Assembly (NCBI GenBank): GCA_905250125.1 | Contig: CAJNOL010000508.1 | Location: 1 to 64,000 of the forward strand | DNA length: 64,000 nt | Direction: 5' to 3' | DNA from: Rotaria sordida | Taxonomy: Eukaryota; Rotifera; Eurotatoria; Philodinida; Philodinidae | Shown here: positions 40,391 to 52,028 of the stretch, piece after piece | Position numbering within the stretch: the first letter of the stretch is position 1 | Layout of the letters: the number at the start of each line of letters is the position of its first letter | The notes under the pieces: model-generated | The model's input: only the letters and a program-made list of their open reading frames with translations | Database searches by the model: none | Told to the model about the DNA's origin: nothing | Program-made: the position numbers and the translations under genes

Positions 40391-41143
40391 TTAATATATT
40401 ATTGTTTGATTCTTTGTTTTCTTTTTTTTTTGTTCTACAAAAAAACATTTTTTTGTTATGTGGACGTTGTTTTTTTTAGATATATTCTTATTTGTTGTAT
40501 GATTCCATGACGATTCAATTATATACAGTGGATCTCCAATTACTTTATTTAAGAAATGAAGTTATGAAGATCATTTTATTCTCATGTGTTATTTAATCTG
40601 AATGAGTTCTATTTAAACTTTTTCAGAATATAATTAAACAAATAAAACTAATTGAAAACATAAAGAATTATATGAATATTATCAAGATTACATACTTCTT
40701 TTCAAACATTATATATTCATATCAATGTTTGAGATAAATATGATTAAAGAATATTATTCAAATGAAACATACATTGAAAATTTGATGATGTTTAAAAGAA
40801 TATTCATAAATCTTCAAATAAAATAATCGTAATATAAGTTTCAAGTCATTGTGTATCATCAGAACGGGACAGAACGCGTAAGCTGATCCTGTCTGTTTAT
40901 ATGACTTTTTTTTCTCTACCGTAGTTGTATAGTACTAATGATCTTTGGATTTGTAGGCATCATTGTTGAAATGGCGAAACAATATTAACTTCAATATTGA
41001 TCGATAAAAGTTTCAAGTCAGAAACATAAAGTAACATAAAAATATAATTAATATAAGCTACACACCGTTTTCATCATTACATCAAAATTACATCTAGCCT
41101 CTGAAATACAAAAGAGATTGTTGATATGTCGTTTTGTCAAAAA

Positions 41144-41380
41144 TAGGCATGCACCAAACCCAAACCGTTTGGGTTTGGTGAATTTGGGTATTGAGTTTGG
41201 GTTTGGGTAGGGTCTGGGTATGAGTTTGGGTTTAAATTTGATTATGGTCCATGTATCTAAGCTTTTGATATACGACTGTTGATCAAACTCAAACTCCAAC
41301 TCAAACCCAAACCCAAACTCAATACCAAAACCCAAACTCCCAAACAGTTTGGGTTTGGGCTTGGGTTTGGTGCATGCCTA
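41144..41380. mobile_element. hAT-like MITE with 8-bp target-site duplication
   Basis: Terminal inverted repeats begin TAGGCATGCACCAAACCC (41,144-41,161) and end with its matching inverse, GGGTTTGGTGCATGCCTA (41,380). The same 8 bases, GTCAAAAA, flank it directly on both sides (41,136-41,143 and 41,381-41,388). An 8-bp duplication and a terminus starting TAGGC are typical of hAT-type elements. It is 237 bp with no ORF of transposase type. The interior is made of repeated GGGTTTGGGT-like units on the left and their complement on the right, so the whole can fold back. Confidence 0.85.
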
Positions 41381-43169
41381 GTCAAAAATACACTGTAAAA
41401 AAATAGTATATGGTCTTATGCATTATGTCATTCACTGTTTTCCCTCATTTTTAGTATCAATTAGAAAAAGTTTTTTTATTTTTCTTAGATGCAATAAAGT
41501 TGATGAACGAAGAAAGTTCTTTCACAAATAGAAACATCAGTTAATTCTACTAATATTTTTATCTCTTAAAGATTGCAATAACAAAAAAAAAGAAAGAAAT
41601 AAGACTAAGAAGTACATGACCTGACATCTCGATTCGTTGAGTGCTTTTATAAAATTCTCGAAAACTTCTTACAATTTCTAGAAAAACAAAGGAAAACAAT
41701 TTCATACAAAGTTCAAAAAGATAATTTTATATATTAAAAGATCTTGTGATTGGTACATACAAACCCAATCCACACACAAACAAATCATGTTTTATATAGT
41801 AATATCACTTGGAATATTCCAAGTTGCATAAAATACACCAAATAGTGAGTCATTCCAGGAGGTAAAAATTATTTTTCTGTTTTCTGTCACGTTTTGAATT
41901 GTAGGAAAAATCATGACTTTTTTTTAATAAGAAGATTAAATAAAAGTGATTTGCATCTCTTATTATTTCTTGTTTAAGACACTTTTTTTCAAATGTAGTG
42001 TACAAATAGTTTTCTTCTTGATACAAGTTTGAAACATATTCACGAAATGACTCTATTGCTTGTCATTAAAATATTGAATCGATAACATATGACTTCGTCA
42101 ACAAGAACGAATGAGAGAAATGTTAGGTTTACAAATATTTAATTACGAACACATGTGCAATCGTTCGTAGGTAAATGATCCATAAGAGCCGAATCAAACA
42201 ACCGGTAATCAGCTAGTTCTATACGAATAGAGTTGGTAATCGACTCTTTTTATGTGAGCTAGACTATTCAATGCTTTCACACTAAAATAAAATGTGTCGC
42301 ATGTGTAGTACTTTTTAACACAATGCACAACAGATCTAAGTACGACACGAGGTGCTCATTACGATATATTCTGTCCCGCGACAGCACGACACAGGCGACA
42401 CCTTCTGAAAACGTTGTTCGAATCTAGTATGCAGCGAATTTTTCATTTTGTTTTTTGTATGTAAAAGAAAATTATATTTTTTTCAATCTTTTCCATTTAA
42501 TTATTCATAATCTAAAAACTTAAGCAGGTCAGATCTCGAGATCTGTCCAGCCTTGAATTGTCTACATAGAACTGTGTATGCAAAATAAAACGATGAATGA
42601 ATAGTCAGCAGACAGAACGCAACAAATTCGTATACGACCCATTTTATTTTAGTGTACTGTTTATTCGATTCTATTGGTTTATGAAAGCTTCATTTCAGAT
42701 CATATTAGTTGAAATGGAGTTGTCCCAAATATATTGGAAAGGATAAGATTAGGTTTTCTAAAATCCTAGCTCATATAAATAGAGCTCGATGGTCGATATC
42801 AACTAAGTTAGTCGATTTTAAAATGATCACAAACCTAATAGCAGCACCCGCGAAAGTGGGGAGGGGGGTGTGGGAGGGTGTACACCCCCCAATAATTGAA
42901 AATTATTTATTATTAGCCAGCAAAGTGGATGAATTTTTTTGAACTTTTAAAATATCCTCCCTGTTAGAGGTTTTTCAGACATCTCCCAAAAGGATTCTGA
43001 GTAGCGATGGAGTCAGGGGATGACCTTTCCCGAATAATTGTAAACTATAGTTGGGATATCGGTGAAAAACATGAAGTTCTATGGCAAGTTGAAGAAATCA
43101 GATGGTTTTTTTTCCTCGAAACCCAGTGTAAAACAATGGTTTTTCTAGAAAATTCTGAGATGTTAAAAT

Positions 43170-43885
43170 TTGTCGCTTCGCGAAGGAATAACCGTATAAG
43201 CGTATTCAGCCTAAAAATGTCTATGATTTTTCTATTTTTATGACAATTTTACGGTTTTCTACCTTGTGAGCAGCTTCATTTTCAAGCAATCATCACTAGG
43301 TGGCCGTCTTTGGCGGCAAAATTGTTACGACTTATCGCAACACTCTTTCCTTTCGAAAAAAATAAGCAAAAGACGAGTTTTTCATAAGTCTGAGAAAAGT
43401 TTTCGCTTCGCAAAAAATAACAGTTGTATAACCAAAGTTAACTTAGAAAAACTTCCAACTTTAGTCGATTTTCCCTTTGAAAGACCTAATCGAGAACAAT
43501 CGTCACCAGCGTGGCCGCCTTCGCCGGCCGAATTGTTGAAAAATTTTCTTACATTGGACATAATTTGTCTTCTTGAAAATTTGCCCGAAAAAGTCGAATT
43601 TTTTAAGAAGGTTGCAAAAAGTTTTCGCTTTGCGAGAAATTCTTACATTTTAGGTTGCAAGAGAGACATTAATATCAGATCTAATGCGAAAAAAAATCAG
43701 GTGCGTAGCCAGAAGTTTTCTAAGAGGAGGAACCAGGGTTCCAAGGGGGACCATCATAGTAAAAAACAATTTTCACTTCGCGAAAATTGAACTCTGTACT
43801 CCACCAGGAAATTTTTCTTGGAAGGGGACCGATCCTCTTTCCCCTTGGCTACGCCACTGAAAAAAATTTTGCTTCGCTCAAGCAT
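43170..43885. repeat. Tract of recurring TTTTCGCTTCGCGAAAA-like motifs and a diverged tandem duplication
   Basis: Variants of the palindrome TTTTCGCTTCGCGAAAA occur five times, at about 43,173, 43,400, 43,621, 43,770 and 43,866. Between them, a unit with CAATCATCACTAGGTGGCC and GGCGGCAAAATTGTT (about 43,284-43,330) recurs as CAATCGTCACCAGCGTGGCC and GGCCGAATTGTT (about 43,497-43,540). This indicates an old duplication with a spacing of about 210 bp. Confidence 0.65.
43698..43859. mobile_element. Short inverted-repeat element with GTAGCCA-type ends
   Basis: The left end CAGGTGCGTAGCCA and the right end TGGCTACGCCACTG are near-perfect inverted repeats of 14 bases bounding 162 bp. Inside, AGGGGGACC-like and GGGGACC-like segments face each other. 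Ends of the CAGTGGCGTAGCCA kind are known from non-autonomous DNA transposons in many animals. No clear target-site duplication was seen. Confidence 0.55.
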
Positions 43886-44083
43886 AGCTGCCTCAGGACC
43901 CATTGTACCCCCCCCCCCCAATCCTGGGACCTTCGCGCGGGGCCTGCCTAATAGCGAACAGTTTCTTGATATGAACAGTGCGTATAGTTTTTCCTTTTCT
44001 TTGTTATCTTTTGGACTTAATACAGTAATTTTTTATATTGTTTTCTAGTTTCAAAATTTGATGCTATTTACGACTACATAAGT

Positions 44084-44377
44084 ATGACATCACCAGATAA
44101 TGATGATAAATCCAAAAATACATTACCCGTGGATAAATATTCTGAGACAGAATCGCACATGTCTGATGATAAGAACAGATCATTGTCTCAATCGTCTTCT
44201 CAGCAAACATCTACAAATGTTGCTATGAACCTATGTATTGTCTGTTCAAAAAATCATCGAGCACTTGCATTTGTGCCTTGTGGCCATTTCACTGTGTGTG
44301 TACCATGTGGGCATGGTTTAAAGTCGTGTCCAACATGTGGATCAATTATTAAAGGATTGCTGCGTATTTATGATTAA
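44084..44377 (+). CDS. Short IAP-type RING finger protein, 97 aa (possibly a fragment)
   Basis: Single-exon frame from ATG 44,084 to stop 44,377. Residues about 50-90 are a RING with exactly the IAP spacing: C-x2-C-x11-C-x-H-x3-C-x2-C-x6-C-x2-C, in CIVCSKNHRALAFVPCGHF and SCPTCGSIIKG, ending LLRIYD close to the terminus as in IAPs. Such RINGs act as E3 ubiquitin ligases. The first 48 residues are Ser/Asp-rich and hold no BIR. A splice-acceptor-like TTTTCTAG lies about 35 bases before the ATG (AG at 44,048-44,049), so it may be the last exon of a truncated IAP gene whose BIR part is lost. It faces a full IAP gene 0.8 kb away on the other strand. AATAAA at 44,518 could be its polyA signal. Confidence 0.65.
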   Translation: MTSPDNDDKSKNTLPVDKYSETESHMSDDKNRSLSQSSSQQTSTNVAMNLCIVCSKNHRALAFVPCGHFTVCVPCGHGLKSCPTCGSIIKGLLRIYD

Positions 44378-45183
44378 ATTGTACATTACACATATTTATT
44401 ACTGGATATCGTTGGTTGTACACTTTTCAAGTAAAACTTAGATGGGTTTTTTGGTATTAATATAGTAGAGTATAGTCTTCACATTATTATTTAATTGATG
44501 AGAGATGAATAAAGGCAATATTCTGTTTACTTGCCATACTTTTTTAACTTAGCTTGAATGTACTTCTGTACAAAAAAAGTATAATCATAATAAGTTCAAA
44601 AATTATTCTTTGAAATCATGTCATATTAAGAAAATCATTTTTAATGGTGTTCAGTGTTTCACATATAAAACGATTCTCTTATCAATTATTTCTAATTTTA
44701 AACATAAAGAAACATCAGCAATGTATCGTAAAAGAACGCGTAAAGACAAAGAGAACATATTTATAATCGATTGATTTTTTACATATGAGCTGCATATATT
44801 ATGAGTAATATCTAACATTTATCTATGCTATACATAATTATTCAATGTACTTGTGCATATTTTATCCCATTAGTTCTTTAAATTCGATTGTCCATTAATT
44901 TTTTTTTACCTCCCTCCCTACCCTTTTTTTTTTATTAAATAAAAAACTTAAGACAAATATCTCTTCAGACTAAATGATACATCAAAATTAGTAGCGGTGT
45001 TCATCAGGTATAAATAATACTATTATGTTTTGATTATATCCGGATTATATAATGAATATATTTGTCGGGTGACTTATTCTTTCATCTGTAACCAGCATGA
45101 TGAAATATCACTGAAGATTTTTCATCCAATTAATTGAACTTTGCACAATAAATTGTATTTTATTGAATTCATTAGCCATGTTA
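44378..45183. other. Convergent intergenic region between RING ORF and IAP gene
   Basis: AT-rich sequence holding the 3' ends of two convergent genes. AATAAA occurs at 44,518-44,523 (plus) and 45,163-45,158 (minus). No other feature was recognised. Confidence 0.55.
45158..45163 (-). terminator. Candidate polyadenylation signal of the IAP gene
   Basis: AATAAA on the minus strand, 21 bases past the IAP stop codon. Confidence 0.4.
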
Positions 45184-47429
45184 TCAAGCTGAATAGATAA
45201 TAACATATGCAGTTATATGTTCTTGACATATTGGACATAAGCGTTTGATTTGACCACACGACTTACATAAACAAAAATGGCGACATGGTAAAGCCGTAAG
45301 TTTTTTTTCTTCAATCATACACCATGCACATTTATGAGAAACTATATAAAAAATATTGAATATTAATTTTATATGTACACTTGATATTTTACCTTGTCGT
45401 GTCGAGAATTCTGGATCGATGTCATTCAATTGGCGAACATAACGGCATGGAAAAAGACAATGTAGATCTTTGAGATATGGATGAGGTCGTGAACTGCTGT
45501 TGACAGCAGGTATACTACGTTTACAATAGAAGCACTTGATAAATCTACCCCGATTTGGATAGTATAAACCAGATATTGCCAGCTCATGAGCATTAATAGG
45601 GCAACCACCAGGATAGCTTTCGAATGAACGTTGTCTTTCAGACAACATGAAAACAGATTCATATTTGGATTGAACAAGACCATCATATGGTTGTGATTCG
45701 GCATTTATAATGTCTGTATCTGTGAAATTTTCTTTCATTGTTCTTATTGGTACTGGATTTGAATTGAATGGATTGGATGCCAGAACAAATAAACACAGTG
45801 GTGAAAGATATTTGTGAATAATTAAAGGATTATCATTAGATTTCCAATTGTAATAATGCATATGACAATGAGGACATTTTGAATAATTTTCTGTATCAGA
45901 TATGATCCAACCTCCTTTAGTCATATCATAACGTGATGGTTTGGTACATGACCAATTTATTAATGATTGTTCTCGTTCAATAGTTATACTTGATTGTTCA
46001 GTAAATTCTACACCTAATTCTATATTTTGACAGAAAAAAATTAAATAAAAATTTTATTTTTAATCTTAAATTAAACATACTTTGTCGATTTCTTTGATAG
46101 TTTCGAAGATCATCCTCAAACGATTTTGATATATCTATATTTTAATTAAAATTTAAACGTTTTTTTTTATCTGATTGAACAAGAGAACTCTTTCTTACCA
46201 GTATACGATTGATTTATGTTATTCAATAAGTAAGACGACGATGAATGTCTACCATTGAAAGATTGTTGTTTGTTCTCATAAAACTCTTTCAATGCAATAC
46301 TTGGAATGATAACATCCTTCTTCTTTAGATCGATAAGCTCCATCTGTTTTTTGATAATTTCACATGCTATAAGTAAATCACTATTATCGATAGAACTATC
46401 ATCTAAATAAATGAAAATATATTCATAAGAAAAGACAAAAAAATCGTTATTTTATGTTTTTTACGTTTATATCGAAGTTGATCTTTCCAACAATGTTCAA
46501 CAACTGATCGTTCAAATTTTTTCTCTTCTAATAAACATTTTGAAATAGGTAAATCAAGATAAGCAGAAACGAGTTGTGAGAGTGTTCCATCATCAAGTAT
46601 ATTTGGTTGATGATGATCATTTTTAAATTCACTAGTTTTAGCATTTTCTAGATAAATAATAATATGATTCATTAATAAAACTAAATTCTTTTTTGTTGAA
46701 AATTGTTAGTTACAATAGACTTTACAAACCTGACATAGGTTTTGTTGATTGTTGAATTTTATGATATAATTCTTCACCACATAGTTGCCTAGCATAATTA
46801 CAATATGGAAAGCATCGTACATGTTCAGCGATTGGATGATTATTTAATTCCCAATTATTGAATGAACCATTACAATAGAAACATATTATTTTAGAACCAT
46901 TGAAGAAGAAACCTGCATCAACAAGTTTATCTACCGATGGAAATCCTTTCTTAGACCAAGTAGAAAATGATGCTGAACGTTTTTTAGGATCTACATAGTC
47001 AATATAATTTGGCACTGTAAATACAGTGTGATTGTGTTTTAATGCATCACAGTGTGATGTAGATTTGACAAAAAAACAATTTGGTGAAAATATTTTATGT
47101 ACTTCCCATGGATCATCTATTTCAATATTCCATTGTTGACATATCAGATCACAATAAATACAAATAACTCGATCATCAATATTGCAACCAAAAAATCCAG
47201 CGTCAATCATTCGAGAAAGAAATGATACTGGGTAAGACCAATGAGAAAATGTACGATGACGAATAGTTTTAAGTCTATTCGATTCGTTCCAGCTGAATGC
47301 TAATTCTCTCTTTTGCCATTTTAATGATCTTTCTATACAAAAAAAAACAACCGAAAGAAATTTATAGATTAAAAACAATATTTCTAAAAAAAAATTATTG
47401 TGCTTACGTTTATGTACACGTTTATTCAT
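45184..47429 (-). CDS. Inhibitor-of-apoptosis protein: four BIR modules, UBA-like segment, C-terminal RING
   Basis: Cytoplasmic caspase-binding or ubiquitin-ligase protein of the IAP family. Exons (minus): 47429-47408, 47332-46730, 46647-46465, 46402-46199, 46134-46081, 46019-45393, 45341-45184; 616 aa. BIR1 about 31-96 (CIYC, DDPWEVH, Cys; x17 before His, one longer than usual). BIR2 about 124-192 (CFYC-x16-H-x6-C, canonical). BIR3 about 371-434 (CPHC-x16-H-x6-C, canonical). BIR4 about 484-553 starts well (RQRSFESY, CFYC) but has Leu where the zinc His belongs and lacks the usual Trp. Between BIR2 and BIR3, about 225-300, helical sequence with SVVEHCWKDQ and DLLIACEIIKKQ resembles an IAP UBA domain. 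The RING (569-606) has exact IAP spacing, CAWC to CPIC. The start at 47,429 gives a tiny first exon; an in-frame alternative was not found. Confidence 0.9.
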
Positions 47430-48442
47430 TGACCAGGCCGTTACTATGTATTTTTTTTTACCAAATTATTTCAAAAAACAAAGATCTAAAACAACAAAAT
47501 TCAAAAGGAAAAAAAAGTTTTAGATTTTATCTTAAAAATGTTTTCATGAATATTCTATCACGGGATGTATTGTATTTCGCTGAAAATCGTTTCGTTGAAA
47601 GACTCGTTTACTACTTTAGACTGTTCGAATACCTTAATTTTTATACTAGCTTGTTAAACATGAAGAGGCCGACTCATTTGCTTACACCGACACCTTTGGA
47701 GCGCCCTACATAAATAGAAAATGCTTTCGATCGAGCGCTTTTCCGCGAAAAACATACTTGCCTTATCATGTACCACAAGTGCAATCTGATGTTTTGTTTG
47801 CGTTCTCCGTCTATTAAAGTACGTCATCATAGAAATTTTTATTAATAAAAATGTACGTGTAACTGCACCAGGGTTGTTTTTTCTTAAGATGATTCACCTG
47901 AATCATATGATAAGAAATGAAAAAAATATATTGTTTTTTAATGATAGAAGACAAAAACATTAAAAAAAAAGATAAATTTCCTTGATTATTATGAAACATT
48001 TATGAGATTAAATTACTTTCAACTATTTATTACTTTCAGATTATTCCGACAGTAGATATTTATGAGAGAAAGCATAATTAATTTTTTGTTATCAAACACT
48101 TTAGCTTACATCTTTACACAATGCCTACTAACAAAAATATGCAAAAGAAAAACAAAAACGCTTCATTACTCACGTTATTTTGCTTTCCTTTCTATTTACA
48201 TACACAGAACTTGTCATTTGACGTCATTCTTTCAAGTACAGACGTCTACTATTGTGGTGTCATAATAACATTTGTTTCTTTAGATTTACTAGAAATACCA
48301 TCAACAGATGGTGCTGAATTGTTGAATCTTTACAAATAATTATTTGAAACAAATAAGACTTAACAGTAGGATAACTTTGCTACAAGAAATTGACAAAAAC
48401 TATGTGTGGTTGCCACCTTCTTTAACTTTTTTTCTTAATGAT

Positions 48443-48662
48443 GTAACAAATCCTATTTTATCTCCATAAAGATTATAAATTTTCGATATGAAAACTATCC
48501 TATCAAATCGTAGTAATCCTCTATACAGATTTGGTATATAAAGTACCAGTATCAAGTAGAGCGAATAAAACTGGTTATAATTGACACAAACATTTGGTTG
48601 GATTTGAGAAGTTTTCATACTGAAAATTTATAATCTTTATGGAGGTAAAATAAGATTTGTTG
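48443..48662. repeat. MITE-like inverted-repeat element, 220 bp
   Basis: Arms of about 50 bp: ACAAATCCTATTTTATCTCC and AAAGATTATAAATTTTC on the left (48,445-48,490) are matched in reverse by GAAAATTTATAATCTTT and GGAGGTAAAATAAGATTTGT on the right (to 48,660). There are only about four mismatches. The spacer is unrelated and has no ORF of transposase type. Confidence 0.8.
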
Positions 48663-49254
48663 TATTCCTATCTTTTCTTAAAATTTAAAAAATACCAGTG
48701 ATCATTAGTTTTTATACAGTGTCGTCATTTTATCTTATATTCTCATAATTTGACGTCATATGCAATGTGTCAAAAGATATTGAACATTTGTTTGAAATCT
48801 TTTTTATGTAAATTTTTCGAATTCGAAATTCACTTGTGTATTATTTTGTATTCTATTTGCAATTATGCTTGCTAATTGGTACGACTAGAGATGTACGAGA
48901 CTCAAAAACAAAACTTCATCAGTGTCCAGGATTAGGACCACTGAACAGAGAAATTGTTGAGAATGGGATCGAGACTATCGGAAAAAACTTTTGTATGAGT
49001 TTCAAGTAAATTATCTTATAAATCATATGAATCAGAACATAATACAAGAGAGATGACCCAAAAAAAGTGCTAGTCGTTAACTAAATAAAACAAAAAAATA
49101 CGAGTATTGAAGAATTGCTTTAGAGGTGATACGAATAAATTCTGAGATGTTTTTTTTGTAGATCGAAACCGGAGCCCGAAAAACTAAAATCATCGGGACA
49201 GAGATCACTAAACAAGAAGTTGCCAGGACTAAAAAAATCTAGAGTCCGATACGT

Positions 49255-49720
49255 TCATTTTTTGAAAAATTTATCATATAATTCTGCACAAAACGATATA
49301 ATTTACTCAGGTAATACATTTTTCTAATTCCCTAGAAATCAACTTATTTGAACAATGAGATTATTCACAACTTTACAAATCTACACTTTTCTACAAAAAA
49401 AAAATTTATTTATAAAGTACTGTGGCTTTTGTTATGACAAATTTACAACTCATTTTGGTATTTAATCGATGCTAGATAATTGTCTCGAGTACATTAGTAG
49501 ACTTGACGAACTCTGACCGTATTAAAATGAAAGCTCAAATGCTTTAAGAATAAAAAAACTTTCTTCAAAAAAAAAAAAAAATATTCAGATTTGGAAAATT
49601 TGTACATAATATCATTGTTCAAATAAGTTGATTTCGAGAAAGGAAGAAAAATGTATTAGTTAAGTAAATTATATGATTTAATGCAAAATTACACGATGAA
49701 ACTTATCAAAAACAGCGAAA
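49255..49720. repeat. Foldback element with long diverged arms, about 460 bp
   Basis: The left arm (ATATAATTTACT, then AATACATTTTTCT, then GAAATCAACTTATTTGAACA, about 49,297-49,356) is matched in reverse by the right arm (TGTTCAAATAAGTTGATTTC at 49,616 through AGTAAATTATAT near 49,675). Weaker similarity extends to about 49,255 and 49,720. No ORF lies inside. It is more diverged than the other palindromes in the window. Confidence 0.75.
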
Positions 49721-51639
49721 GATAAAATCTGAATGATGATAATTGATTGGAATATCAACAAAATAGTGATGACATCATTTATTCTGCTGTAGTCGTTATT
49801 TCCTTAAAAAAAAGTAATTTTATTAATTGAAAAAAGTAAAATAAAAATTTAAAATAACTCAATTTTGACACATGTCAGACTTTCATGTGATTTTAATAAA
49901 TATCGGAATTGTAATTTTTGATTCATTATTCAAACTTTCATATCTTTTATAGCAACTACTTTTCAAAAACAAAATCATCAATTATAATTCCAAACATATC
50001 TAAGAAAATAGAATGATAAATTTAATACATTTCTTTTGCATTGTTGACAACACTAAAATCATGACAATACTTTTTGGTTAATAGAAGAATGTGATTGAAT
50101 GTGTTGAGAAGCATATTTGAATTCTTCGACAAATGTAATTTCAATGACTGCATCACTGACGAAACACGTTCGAGAAAAAAGTACAACATTGAATTCACGA
50201 AAGATGAAGACAATCGTTTTTTTTTTTCATTCATTTGATTTAGATAGTGACAAATAAAAGTAATATTGATTGTCATCATTAACTCTCTCTTCAATTGAAT
50301 GGAAGACATACGTAAATAAATTTTAAATGTCAACGACAATATCATAACTATTATATAAAATCAGTTAAGTAGTCTCTGCAAGAGAAGACCCAAGACTTCT
50401 ATTATGTCCAAACGTACAAATTTTTCAGGTAGGGATCTTCTCTTATGTCACATTTATTTTTATGATATTTAATTAAAAGGATTTTTCAAAAAACGATATT
50501 ATTAAAATCCTGAAAACTAGTCATCTTTTGATGTACAGATACTAATGAAAATTCTAACTTTTGTGCGAACTTTATTATTTAATGGTATCCTTGTTTAACG
50601 TGCAACGCGTCCTTCTACTGATGCAAGCAGCAGTTTAGTCGAAAAGTCAACAAGAGATAGATGCATATCCATTCACTAGAATATCTTTGAAATAAATGAA
50701 TTAGATATAGATAATATTAATAGATTAATATAACTATGATCAAATATTGCATAAGCTATTCAGTTATTCATTAATGTTTTCGTTTCATTGAAATAGATCA
50801 TTGTGTATTTCCTCTGACTAATCTATCATTATATGAAAGAAAATCAAAGTCAAAAATAGAAGAATTCATATAACTTTCATTTAATAAAAAAGTTAATTAT
50901 TCAAATGAATGTCAAGATCATTAATGCATCAATAGACGCAACTAATTGTTGTTACTATTACGAGAATAGAAACTAATAAGAAGAAAATTAATAAATAATT
51001 CCCAAAAAAAAACAATATAACGAGTCACAGTATTTCAATTGTTCTTCGATAAAAAAGAAAACTTTCGTCATTGACATGACTAATCCATTAAGCTAAAAAG
51101 AACAAGAAATTGTATTAATTCAATATACTATATCAAATATGCAAAGACAGGAAAGAATAAATTAACAAAATTTAATTCAAAAAGTTCCAGCAAGTATAAA
51201 GAAGTAAGTTGAAGTATACATATGAATTTAATTGATATTTCAATCTTTCATATCTGAATTTTCAATTAGAAATTCATCTAAAACGTGTATAACCCATCGT
51301 ATGAACACTCTTATGTGCATAAAATTTCATATCAATTTATAATTCATACAAATTTATTGTAAAATTAAGAGTTCAACAAGAGAAAAATAACCTATTATTG
51401 ACTATGAAATCATTCTCATTATCTTTCATGATTATATAAAATTTCTAAACCATATGTTCTTGACAATGATAATTGACATATTTGTTTTATCACGTCAATG
51501 ACTTGTCCAATTAACTTGTACATGTCCTTTTTTTTTTATCTCTATTGTGTTAGTTACTAATAGTAGAATCACCATCAGGGGTTCATCATCGTTATTTTGT
51601 CATCGATATAGTTGATCTCGTCGAAAAGGATTAGTAGTC

Positions 51640-51681
51640 TTCTCTTTCTCTTTCTCTCTCTCTCTCTCACTCTCCCTCTCA
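51640..51681. repeat. CT-rich low-complexity tract
   Basis: Runs of CTCT and CTTT units with occasional interruptions, about 350 bp upstream of the lectin/CUB receptor start. Confidence 0.75.
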
Positions 51682-52028
51682 CTTGTCTATTTCAACGTAT
51701 ATCGTTTATTTTAAAATGTCGACGTAATAAGAAGAAGACAAAAACGTGTGCACAGATGTATGAGGAGGTGTGAGTGCATGCATATGATGTGGGCGAAGAT
51801 GAGTAGCATCATCTCTGCGCCCTTTTTTCTTTCTTTATCTTTGTCTTTTTTTGTTCTTTCATAGAAAGGATCATTCATTTGACATAATTTTGCATTGAAC
51901 ACGCATATATATATATATGTATAGAGAGAGAGAAACATTGACACATACCAATTGAATAGTGACACAAGTGATGGCCAGTTAGTCAAGAGAAGAAAACAAA
52001 AAAGACAGAATGAGATGAAAACAATCAT

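Larger units (their letters stand above)
40381..44083. other. Intergenic, repeat-rich region between POLR1A and the RING ORF
   Basis: It starts with the probable POLR1A 3' end (AATAAA at 40,385). It holds the hAT-like MITE at 41,144-41,380 and, from about 42,830 to 43,940, a tract of different composition with runs of G and C, repeated CG-containing motifs and a second inverted-repeat element. ORFs in the last tract (for example 43,266-43,790) look repeat-derived. No gene was recognised. Confidence 0.6.
47430..52028. other. 4.6 kb intergenic region
   Basis: Divergent upstream region of the IAP gene (minus) and the lectin/CUB receptor (plus). It holds two inverted-repeat elements (48,443-48,662 and 49,255-49,720) and a CT-rich tract (about 51,640-51,681). 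The short ORFs present, up to 108 codons, resemble nothing known. No gene is supported. Confidence 0.55.

Noticed and set aside
41144..41380. Telomere repeat array
   Set aside because: The GGGTTTGGGT units are irregular, appear in both orientations and lie between transposon-type ends with a target-site duplication, so this is a MITE and not telomeric DNA.
43266..43790. 174-codon plus-strand ORF with internal repeats (SFRFAKN / SFRFARN)
   Set aside because: The repeats in the protein are the translated CG-rich DNA motif and tandem duplication; there is no known domain and no splice context. Treated as repeat-derived, not a gene.
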